From Putridiphycobacter sp045107045 (GTDB taxonomy: Bacteria; Bacteroidota; Bacteroidia; Flavobacteriales_D; Crocinitomicaceae), in assembly GCA_045107045.1 (NCBI GenBank), contig JBGCFR010000009.1, positions 1-64,000 on the forward strand: a stretch of 64,000 bases of DNA. The letters are read 5' to 3'. The notes under the pieces are model-generated. The model made no database searches. It was not told the DNA's origin and worked only from the letters and a program-made list of their open reading frames with translations. Both the position numbers and the translations under genes were made by a program. Positions 26,570-32,323 of this stretch are shown piece by piece. Within the stretch, counting starts at the first letter, position 1, and every line of letters starts with the position of its first letter.

Positions 26570-27496
26570 TTAAAAATATTCATCAAACCAGTTGAAGTGG
26601 CTGCTCATAATATCATCTTTATTTTCATTAATATTATCAATAAAACTTTTGGCTATTGATGATAGATTTTTCGATTTCAGCCAAACTAAATTCCAATTAG
26701 TTGTTATTGGAAGCTCTTTAACTGAAATTATTTGCATGTCACCATTTTTGAGTTCATTTTTAATTCCAATTAGTGGCATAATTGAATAACCTAGTCCCGC
26801 AATAATCGCTTGCTTTACAGCTTCGTTAGATTTTAATTCCATTCTTTTGTATGTTGAAATTTTATTGGAAGCTATAAAGTGTTCCATCTTCTTGCGTGTT
26901 GCTGAACCTTTTTCTCTAAAGATAAGAGGTAGTTGTTCAATATTTTTATTGGAAATGTACTCTTGAGTTGAATTAAATTGTTTACCTCCAACTAGGTAAA
27001 GTTTGTTATCCATTAATTGAATTCGGTTTATTTTTAAATGTTTAGGTATAGTAGATACCAAGGCAAAATCTATTTCGTTATTTTCTAACGACTTTACAAC
27101 TTCTGCTTTATTAGTAACGTCCATTGAAAGATCGACACCTTTGTGTTTGCTAATGAAATCAGCCAAAAAGTAAGGCATAACGTATTTTGCAGTAGATACA
27201 ATTGCAATTTTAAGTTTGCCCGCTAATTCCCCTTGAAAAGACAAGGATTTGTAATTGATAGTACTCACTTCATCCAAGATTTTTTCGGCAATTAAGGTTA
27301 TTTCTTCTCCAAACTCAGTGATGTAAATTTTTCTACCAACAACCTCAAATAGGGGGATCTGAAATTGATCTTGAAAATTTTTTAATTGAATTGATACTGC
27401 AGGCTGCGTTAAAAATAATTCCTCTGAAGCTTTTGTAACGCTTTGAAGTTTACTGACTTTATGGAAGATTTCTAGTTGATGTAATGTATATTTCAT
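26570..27496 (-). CDS. LysR-family regulator, CbbR/CmpR-like
   Basis: From ATG 27496 the protein has 308 residues (a TTG at 27523 would extend it). The N-terminal winged helix-turn-helix is plain (TLHQLEIFHKVSKLQSVTKA, FLTQPAVSIQLKNFQ) and the C-terminal half is a two-lobed effector-binding domain (IAIVSTAKYVMPYFLADF, DFALVSTIP, KQAIIAGLGYSIMP). Related regulators control CO2 fixation or bicarbonate uptake. It is divergent from the small gene and the SbtA-type permease, which it most likely controls from the 91-base intergenic region. Confidence 0.85.
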   Translation of the reverse strand: MKYTLHQLEIFHKVSKLQSVTKASEELFLTQPAVSIQLKNFQDQFQIPLFEVVGRKIYITEFGEEITLIAEKILDEVSTINYKSLSFQGELAGKLKIAIVSTAKYVMPYFLADFISKHKGVDLSMDVTNKAEVVKSLENNEIDFALVSTIPKHLKINRIQLMDNKLYLVGGKQFNSTQEYISNKNIEQLPLIFREKGSATRKKMEHFIASNKISTYKRMELKSNEAVKQAIIAGLGYSIMPLIGIKNELKNGDMQIISVKELPITTNWNLVWLKSKNLSSIAKSFIDNINENKDDIMSSHFNWFDEYF

Positions 27497-27587
27497 TAAA
27501 AATTTTAATAAGTAATATTTCAAATATAAATAAAAATTTATGATTTAAATCTATGATATTTGCCGAAATTAAAAAAACGTAAAAACT

Positions 27588-27740
27588 ATGAATGATTGGG
27601 TAATTAGAAAAGAAGTAGAAGAGATGTCATTGTTAAAGTTCTATTTTTTAGAAAAAGTAACTAGAAAAGAGGTAAATGCTGTGTTCCATTGTGCTTTTTT
27701 CCTCGGGCTATTGTGCAACTTAGCAAGTTTATTAATCTAA
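27588..27740 (+). CDS. Small membrane protein, 50 residues, before sbtA
   Basis: An open frame with ATG at 27588 and TAA at 27738 encodes 50 residues: a charged N-terminal half (NDWVIRKEVEEMSLLKF, EKVTRKEV) and one hydrophobic helix near the end (FHCAFFLGLLCNLASLLI). It lies between the LysR start and the permease, 28 bases before the latter, which suggests translation in the same mRNA, perhaps as a leader peptide or small permease subunit. I do not know a family for it. Confidence 0.45.
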   Translation: MNDWVIRKEVEEMSLLKFYFLEKVTRKEVNAVFHCAFFLGLLCNLASLLI

Positions 27741-27768
27741 TTTATTAAATAATCTAACTCAAATATAC

Positions 27769-28737
27769 ATGGATCTACATTTATTAATAGATAATTTAAC
27801 AAATCCAGCGTTGCTGTTTTTCTTTTTAGGAGTTATTGCGGTTCAGTTAAAAAGTGATCTTAATATTCCTGAAAACTCGTCGAAATTTATTTCGCTGTAC
27901 CTACTTTTGGCTATTGGTTTTAAAGGGGGGCAGGAACTTGCGCATAGTGATTTTTCAATGGAAATATTTTGGTCCTTACTATTCGGACTTGCTTTAGCTA
28001 TCGCAGTTCCGTTGTACACTTATTTCATTCTTAGAAGAAAATTTAATGTCGAAAATGCAGGTGCTATTGCAGCTGCCTATGGCTCAGTAAGTGCAGTTAC
28101 TTTTGTTACAACTATTTCTTTTTTAGAGTTAGAACAAATACCCTTTAGCGGGCATATGGTTGCTGTAATGGCTCTGATGGAAGCGCCTTCAATTATGGTT
28201 GGTTTGTTACTTATGACTTTTTTTAAAAAGTCTACCAAGGGGGAAGAAACTGTGCCACTGAAAAAAGTAATTCATCACGCATTCACCAACGGAAGTGTAC
28301 TGATAATCATAGGAAGTCTAGTAATTGGTTTTATGGCTAGTGAAGCTCAGGCAGAAGGAATCAAACCTTTTACAACTGATATTTTTAAAGGATTTTTAGC
28401 TGTGTTTTTATTAGATATGGGGATAACGAGTGGGAAAAAATTATCAGATTTTATCAAAAAGGGATGGTTTACTTTAGTTTTTGCTGTTGTAATTCCAGTG
28501 ATAAATGGAAGCTTAGTTGCTATTGTTAGTTCTGCTATAGTGGAAAGTGAAGGTAATAGATTGCTCTTTGCAATATTAGCCGCAAGTGCTTCTTATATTG
28601 CTGTTCCGGCAGCAATGAAAATTGCAGCCCCAAAGGCCAGTCCAAGCTTGTATATACCTATGGCTTTAGCTATTACATTTCCCTTTAATATAACTTTAGG
28701 ATTGCCCTTATACTTACATATCATAAACATCACATAA
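27769..28737 (+). CDS. sbtA: SbtA-type sodium-dependent bicarbonate permease
   Basis: The 322-residue inner-membrane protein belongs to the SbtA family, which takes up HCO3- together with Na+ in cyanobacteria and is spread among other bacteria. About ten membrane helices are visible; family stretches include NPALLFFFLGVIAVQLKSDL at the start, AIGFKGGQEL, AAAYGSVSAVTFVT and ASASYIAVPAAMKIAAPKAS near the end. In a non-phototroph it would serve anaplerotic carboxylation or pH balance. LysR is divergent upstream, a 99-residue protein follows. The set lies between tRNA-fMet and tRNA-end copies, as if acquired. Confidence 0.92.
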   Translation: MDLHLLIDNLTNPALLFFFLGVIAVQLKSDLNIPENSSKFISLYLLLAIGFKGGQELAHSDFSMEIFWSLLFGLALAIAVPLYTYFILRRKFNVENAGAIAAAYGSVSAVTFVTTISFLELEQIPFSGHMVAVMALMEAPSIMVGLLLMTFFKKSTKGEETVPLKKVIHHAFTNGSVLIIIGSLVIGFMASEAQAEGIKPFTTDIFKGFLAVFLLDMGITSGKKLSDFIKKGWFTLVFAVVIPVINGSLVAIVSSAIVESEGNRLLFAILAASASYIAVPAAMKIAAPKASPSLYIPMALAITFPFNITLGLPLYLHIINIT

Positions 28738-28832
28738 TATAAGTTAATGATTTGTATAAAATATATATATAAAAACTAATGAAATATTTATTGCAATTTT
28801 GTATTCAAATAAACTAAAACAGATTTTAAATT

Positions 28833-29132
28833 ATGGAAACATTAGCACAATCAACGTCTACACAGAAAATAAATTTAATTGATGGTAAGTTTTCTGCTTC
28901 AGAAGCCTCAGATATTATCAATTCAATTTTAAAAGTTAAAATTAATTTTCATAAATTAAACCGTCTTTCAATTACCGAAGGAAACCATAAAGATGAATGT
29001 GTTTATGATAGCGGGAGAATTGTTGAGCTTATAGAAGAGCAACAAATAGCTAAAGAATTTTTCTCACAAGCTAGCTTAAATGGTAAAAAGTTAAAAATTA
29101 AGAGTATTATTCAAATTGAAATAGAAGATTAA
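28833..29132 (+). CDS. Small cytoplasmic protein next to sbtA
   Basis: The 99-residue protein has the core INLIDGKFSASEASDIINSI, a KVKINFHKLNR strand, and a C-terminal KKLKIKSIIQIEIED strand. Proteins with this INLIDGxFxxxEA start are common in Flavobacteria and have no known role. It is not the PII-like SbtB that controls SbtA in cyanobacteria: no T-loop or ferredoxin-like pattern is visible. Its position 95 bases after sbtA and before a terminator makes it a candidate partner or regulator of the permease. Confidence 0.65.
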   Translation: METLAQSTSTQKINLIDGKFSASEASDIINSILKVKINFHKLNRLSITEGNHKDECVYDSGRIVELIEEQQIAKEFFSQASLNGKKLKIKSIIQIEIED

Positions 29133-29155
29133 ATAGATCTCAATCTTAAAAATCT

Positions 29156-29207
29156 AATCCTAATTGCCTTTGTATGATTTTATATATTGGCTGTTAGGAT
29201 TTTTTTT
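29156..29207 (+). terminator. Terminator after the sbtA cluster
   Basis: AATCCTAA (29156-29163) pairs exactly with TTAGGATT (29194-29201), followed by T7. The loop is long, with a short GCC/GGC pair inside. Confidence 0.7.
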
Positions 29208-29421
29208 ATGCTCTATAATTCTTCGGGTATAGGATCTCTTTCAAAAAGTAAAATTACCAGTTTCAAACTGCCTCAAGAGCTTGGTCTTAATTTTTTTGAA
29301 GCAGTTGTAACTGACATATTTACATAATGTTAAAAGTTGTTTTGGCGGCGTCTTTCTTTAATCTATGATTTGTTACTATATATAGAATATGCAAAACCGA
29401 GTTTATTAAAAGTGAGAGTTT

Positions 29422-29461
29422 CGCCTTGCTGAACGCAGTCGAACGTATTCCCGCTACTAAG
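29422..29461 (+). repeat. REP-like sequence joined to a tRNA-fMet 3' end
   Basis: TGCTGAACGCAGTCGAACG, a word of the REP-like repeats common in Flavobacteria, runs directly into TCCCGCTACTAAG, the last bases of the initiator tRNA acceptor stem and its flank (29449-29461). Confidence 0.6.
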
Positions 29462-29462
29462 A

Positions 29463-29491
29463 AACATCAATCAAAAGGTTGGTGTTTTTTT
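29463..29491 (+). terminator. Hairpin behind the second tRNA 3' end copy
   Basis: AACATCAATC (29463-29472) pairs with GGTTGGTGTT (29477-29486) around AAAA; a T run follows. The stem belongs to the same sequence type as the one at 29859-29890. Confidence 0.75.
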
Positions 29492-29695
29492 GTGGAAACA
29501 CAACGTGTGTTAATTGAAATACAACTTAGAAATTTGGCCACTCGATTGACTTATGTAAAATTAGTTTATGATGGGTTTGATTGAGTGTATTTGACTCTCT
29601 TGCCAACCCCAAGAGATTGCAAAACATACTGTTCCATTATAAGAGACAAGCACTAATTTGTATTTGATGCAACCTTCAAATGTCCTAGGAAAAAT

Positions 29696-29716
29696 GGTGT
29701 TACGTTTTGGTGTTAC
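29696..29716. repeat. Direct repeat GGTGTTAC, possible integrase arm sites
   Basis: GGTGTTAC occurs at 29696-29703 and again at 29709-29716, a 13-base period. Spaced direct repeats of this size near a tRNA target are what integrase arm-binding sites look like, but no integrase gene remains. Confidence 0.4.
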
Positions 29717-29804
29717 AAAATGCGCAAAAATGTACTCAAATGCTCATAATTGCGTGTTTTTGCAAAAAACAACCCTTTGAAACCCATTAAAACCGTTAAA
29801 AACT

Positions 29805-29854
29805 GTCGGCTCATAACCCGAAGGCCATAGGTTCGAGTCCTGTCCCCGCTACTA
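29805..29854 (+). pseudogene. 3' half of tRNA-fMet (broken copy)
   Basis: From the anticodon stem to the base after the acceptor stem this 50-base stretch repeats the tRNA at 26367-26414, with one G missing in the anticodon stem and one T-to-C change in the variable region. The 5' half (acceptor strand and D-arm) is absent. Such 3' halves are left behind as attachment sites by elements that integrate into tRNA genes. Confidence 0.9.
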
Positions 29855-29858
29855 AGAA

Positions 29859-29890
29859 AACATTGATCGTAAGATTGATGTTTTTTTTTG
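29859..29890 (+). terminator. Hairpin behind the tRNA 3' half
   Basis: AACATTGATC (29859-29868) pairs with GATTGATGTT (29873-29882) using two G-U pairs, followed by T8. The sequence that follows, TTGCAATAATTTTTTTTGG, is the same as after the tRNA-fMet terminator. Confidence 0.8.
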
Positions 29891-29912
29891 CAATAATTTT
29901 TTTTGGAAGAAA

Positions 29913-29929
29913 ACAGGACTCGAACCTAT
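29913..29929 (-). repeat. Second inverted T-arm copy
   Basis: These 17 bases are the inverse complement of the T-arm at 29827-29843 and identical with the inverted copy at 26477-26493. Confidence 0.85.
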
Positions 29930-29990
29930 TGTTAAATTGTAAATAGTAATGAGTCTTATAAAGACTATTCTTAGAAGTTGGATTCGCATT

Positions 29991-30033
29991 GCCCTGCGCG
30001 CTTGTACTGAGCTTGTCGAAGTATGCCGAAGGG
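29991..30033 (+). repeat. REP-like repeat joined to a third tRNA end
   Basis: The core ACTGAGCTTGTCGAAGTATG followed by CCGAAGGG is a typical Flavobacterial REP-like word. It runs without a gap into GTCCCCGCTACTAG, the tRNA-fMet acceptor end, as at 29422-29461. Confidence 0.65.
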
Positions 30034-30082
30034 TCCCCGCTACTAGAAGAGAGTTTGTTAGAAATAACAGACTCTTTTTTTT
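30034..30082 (+). repeat. Copy of tRNA-fMet acceptor end plus its terminator
   Basis: Bases 30033-30090 repeat 26402-26460 almost without change: acceptor end, spacer, the eleven-base terminator stem and the T run plus GCAATAAT. It is the best preserved copy of the native tRNA-fMet downstream flank. Confidence 0.85.
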
Positions 30083-30097
30083 GCAATAATTTTTTAT

Positions 30098-30149
30098 GGA
30101 ATGGATACTGCACTCGAACCTGACAGCACTGCTGTGCCATAACCATTCC
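30098..30149 (-). other. tRNA-like 52-base element with 7-base closing stem
   Basis: On the minus strand GGAATGG (30143-30149) and CCATTCC (30098-30104) close a 52-base segment that contains AGGTTCGAGT, the T-loop word of tRNAs, and a GCAC-AGCA-GTGC hairpin. D and anticodon arms cannot be drawn. It may be a decayed tRNA or a structured remnant of an element end. Confidence 0.4.
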
Positions 30150-30177
30150 CCTGTTCAGTCGTTTCATACATTGTCTC

Positions 30178-30450
30178 TTACCTTCTTAGACAAATTGTAG
30201 TTGAAGTATTAGTATAAGTATAAATAGGGGTACTAATACTAGTATCATTTGAAACATAAGTCCCTTCATTCTCTATCTCATCTTTTTCTTTATTACTACC
30301 ACTAAAATCATAACAATTTGTATATGTTTTATTTGCCGAGGCAAATTCATCTGGATAACCCGAAACTTTTAAAGTAGTGCAACATTCCCAATCCTTTGTA
30401 CAACTAAACATGACCAGCAATATTGCTAGTATAAATATTATTCTTTTCAT
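30178..30450 (-). CDS. Small Cys-rich lipoprotein
   Basis: Starting at ATG 30450 the frame encodes 90 residues with a lipoprotein signal (MKRIIFILAILLVMFSC). The mature part has CC (DWECCTTLKVSG), a further Cys (YTNCYDFSGS) and a Ser/Thr-rich end with a last Cys (TICLRR). No family is recognised. It stands alone in the tRNA-end/IS region, so it is probably part of acquired DNA; the IS6-like inverted repeat 10 bases upstream could supply or block its promoter. Confidence 0.55.
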   Translation of the reverse strand: MKRIIFILAILLVMFSCTKDWECCTTLKVSGYPDEFASANKTYTNCYDFSGSNKEKDEIENEGTYVSNDTSISTPIYTYTNTSTTICLRR

Positions 30451-30459
30451 AATTAAAAA

Positions 30460-30689
30460 GGGTTTCTGTCGCATCTGTCTTACTAGATTCTAAAAATAGG
30501 ACTAATTTTCAGCTTATGCTGCTAATGATTTAAAAGATTTGAACATAGTTTGATCTTGACCAATCAATTGATTTTTCTTTATCATTCTTACAATTTCAAT
30601 ACCTGCTAGGGTTCTTCTGGCTGACTCAAATTCTTTAAATCCCAGCCTTGTTGAATCCGCCATTTAATAAAGCGGTGACCTTGCTCCAC
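30460..30689 (-). pseudogene. IS6-family transposase remnant
   Basis: The minus strand from 30689 reads VEQGHRFIKWRIQQG, then after a frameshift GFKEFESARRTLAGIEIVRM and a stop at 30514. Both pieces match the C-terminal end of IS6/IS26-type DDE transposases (VEQDHR.IK with the catalytic Glu, then GF.SF..A.RT..GIE). The rest of the gene is missing. At 30460-30476 GGTTTCTGTCGCAT resembles the GGTTCTGTTGCA terminal inverted repeat of this family, so the right end may be kept. Inactive. Confidence 0.75.
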
Positions 30690-30704
30690 TGTTTATTAAA
30701 TGGC

Positions 30705-31109
30705 TCAAGCGCATTTTTCACATTTCCCAATGGCTTGAATTTCAATTTTATCTACTTTGTATTTTGATAAACTTAATTTAGGAAAATTTGGAATATCAAC
30801 ACAATACACTTCTTTGCAGTCATTGCAATGAAAATGAATGTGGTCGTGATTGTGAATCTCATTTTTATGCGAACATTCTTGCGGGCATAGTGCCAACCTC
30901 TTTTCTTTGTTGGGAAAAGTAATTTCGTGAATAACTCCTTTCTCTTTAAAAATTCTCAATGTTCTGTATAATGTAATACGATCAAAGTTTTGCAATTCGT
31001 TCTCAATAAAACCAACACTTATTGCTGTTTGATTTTTCTCAAATATACCATAAACTGTTTTACGAAATTGAGTCACTCTCAAGCCTTTTTCTTTGAATAG
31101 TGTTTCCAT
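30705..31109 (-). CDS. Fur-family repressor, probably zinc-responsive (Zur-like)
   Basis: The 134-residue protein has the Fur winged helix (GLRVTQFRKTVYGIFEKNQ, RITLYRTLRIFKEKGVIHE) and a C-terminal metal-binding dimer domain with two Cys pairs, C95/C98 and C130/C133, that form the structural zinc site, plus a His-rich stretch (HKNEIHNHDHIHFH). Among Fur proteins this belongs with metal-uptake repressors. Its place beside a ZnuD-like receptor and His-rich lipoprotein suggests zinc; iron cannot be excluded. A terminator separates it from the upstream lipoprotein, so it has its own promoter. Confidence 0.85.
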   Translation of the reverse strand: METLFKEKGLRVTQFRKTVYGIFEKNQTAISVGFIENELQNFDRITLYRTLRIFKEKGVIHEITFPNKEKRLALCPQECSHKNEIHNHDHIHFHCNDCKEVYCVDIPNFPKLSLSKYKVDKIEIQAIGKCEKCA

Positions 31110-31166
31110 AATTTTTTACATTTTTAAACAGATCAAGATATTCACACCTACGATACTAATAACGGG

Positions 31167-31208
31167 AAAAAAGTGCATGTGCTATGGGTTAAACCGCATA
31201 GCACATGC
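31167..31208 (-). terminator. Terminator of the zinc-uptake gene cluster
   Basis: On the minus strand a twelve-base perfect stem (31197-31208 with 31175-31186), extended by GGTT/AACC in the loop, is followed by T6 (31172-31167). It ends the receptor-lipoprotein transcript before the Fur-type gene. Confidence 0.9.
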
Positions 31209-31222
31209 GTGCACTAAGATAG

Positions 31223-31723
31223 TTACTTTTTTTCAATTTTTATAACCACAGCCTGACCAGGAAAGCCAGCTGTACTGCTTGAAGAAAACTCCATGGACTC
31301 CTTGTCGTTTTTAACAACTTCGTAAACACCGCTAAAATTGTAAGCTTGCTCTGCAGCTTCTTCAGCGGCATGATCATGCTCTTCACCTTCATGGTCATGG
31401 TCATCTTCTTCCTCTTTTATTTGGTGTGAAATTTCAAGTGTATTGGCCTTTTCTCTAAACTGCCAAATAAATTCTGCGTGACCGCCTTCATCATTCTTCC
31501 ATTCTCCAAAGCAAGATTCATTATATAAATCACAATCTTCAATCTCCCATATCGGAAGTTCATCTTCATTGGTTCCATCAACAGATAGTTCTGAAATTGT
31601 CCATTCTCCTGCTTTTATAAATTTATTTGAAGTTGATTTTGTTTTATTACAAGCCGACATTCCTACTAATAGAATAGCAGACAAAGTCATTATTTTTATT
31701 CCTCTCATTTTATTACTTTTCAT
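31223..31723 (-). CDS. His-rich lipoprotein of the zinc locus
   Basis: The 166-residue protein has a lipoprotein signal (LSAILLVGMSAC) and a strand-rich domain interrupted by an acidic, His-rich stretch near residues 107-125 (DDHDHEGEEHDH) that should bind zinc or similar metals. A pair of Cys (DCDLYNESC) lies near residue 64. It follows the upstream lipoprotein gene by one base and ends in a terminator. A role as metal-binding or delivery protein in the outer membrane or periplasm is likely by context. Confidence 0.75.
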   Translation of the reverse strand: MKSNKMRGIKIMTLSAILLVGMSACNKTKSTSNKFIKAGEWTISELSVDGTNEDELPIWEIEDCDLYNESCFGEWKNDEGGHAEFIWQFREKANTLEISHQIKEEEDDHDHEGEEHDHAAEEAAEQAYNFSGVYEVVKNDKESMEFSSSSTAGFPGQAVVIKIEKK

Positions 31724-31724
31724 G

Positions 31725-32297
31725 TTATTGAATTTTAGTTGTGAAATTAATTTCTATGTCACTTTCTCCTGGATCACACGAACCATCTTTTACATCTGGT
31801 TGGTGACGGAGCACAATAATAGTACTACCGCTACTAGCGGCCCCAGTAACCCATTCAGATAGAAGCCCTACTTCATAAGTTCCGTCGCTATCTGTTCGTG
31901 AGATGGTAAGGTTCGCTCCAGAAGGCGTGAAACAAAATAAGTGTTCATCATCCTCTTCTAATACCTCATTTGAAATTGTATCCGCAGGTGTTTCTGTTTC
32001 ATTTAACAATAGTATTTCTGCAGAATAGGTTGTGTTTGGTGCTAGTATGATATCTTCAAAAATATCTGGATCATCTCCACCAGGACCATCTAAATCTTGA
32101 AATGTAGCTGTTACAGTTGGCTGCACATTAGCCGCATCAGTAAACGTTATTTTCATAGTTGTAATAAGTTCTACATCATTTTGGTCTGGTGGCGGAACTT
32201 TAACCAAATCATCATCTTTTTTACAGCTGCTCAAGGCTAGTGCAACTATACCTACTACAAAGAGTGAGCTTTTGAATTTTCCATTTGTTTTTTTCAT
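31725..32297 (-). CDS. Lipoprotein accompanying the ZnuD-like receptor
   Basis: The 190-residue protein has a lipoprotein signal ending LALSSC followed by KKDDD, the acidic start that in Bacteroidota favours export to the cell surface. The body has a repeated strand pattern (MKITFTDAANVQPTVTATFQ, DGTYEVGLLSEW) and an acidic segment. Similar proteins lie next to zinc-type TonB receptors in other Bacteroidota and are probably surface partners of the receptor. It sits between the receptor (26 bases) and the His-rich lipoprotein (one base). Confidence 0.75.
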   Translation of the reverse strand: MKKTNGKFKSSLFVVGIVALALSSCKKDDDLVKVPPPDQNDVELITTMKITFTDAANVQPTVTATFQDLDGPGGDDPDIFEDIILAPNTTYSAEILLLNETETPADTISNEVLEEDDEHLFCFTPSGANLTISRTDSDGTYEVGLLSEWVTGAASSGSTIIVLRHQPDVKDGSCDPGESDIEINFTTKIQ

Positions 32298-32323
32298 ATT
32301 GATCTATATTATTTTATACTTGT

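Larger units (their letters stand above)
29208..29800. other. Non-coding mobile-element debris
   Basis: No credible gene is seen in this stretch; the longest plausible frame (29208-29327) codes for only 39 residues and lacks features. It holds a REP-like sequence fused to a tRNA 3' end (29422-29461), a terminator hairpin (29463-29491) and a direct repeat pair of GGTGTTAC (29696-29716). These suggest the remains of an integrative element. Confidence 0.6.

Noticed and set aside
29208..29327. 39-codon plus-strand frame after the sbtA terminator
   Set aside because: It starts inside the terminator T run and has no features of a gene.
29811..30167. Minus-strand frame of 118 codons with KKESVISNKLSSSSGD
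   Set aside because: It reads through the tRNA-end copies, terminators and REP-like repeat; its likeness to the frame at 26.4 kb comes only from the repeated DNA.
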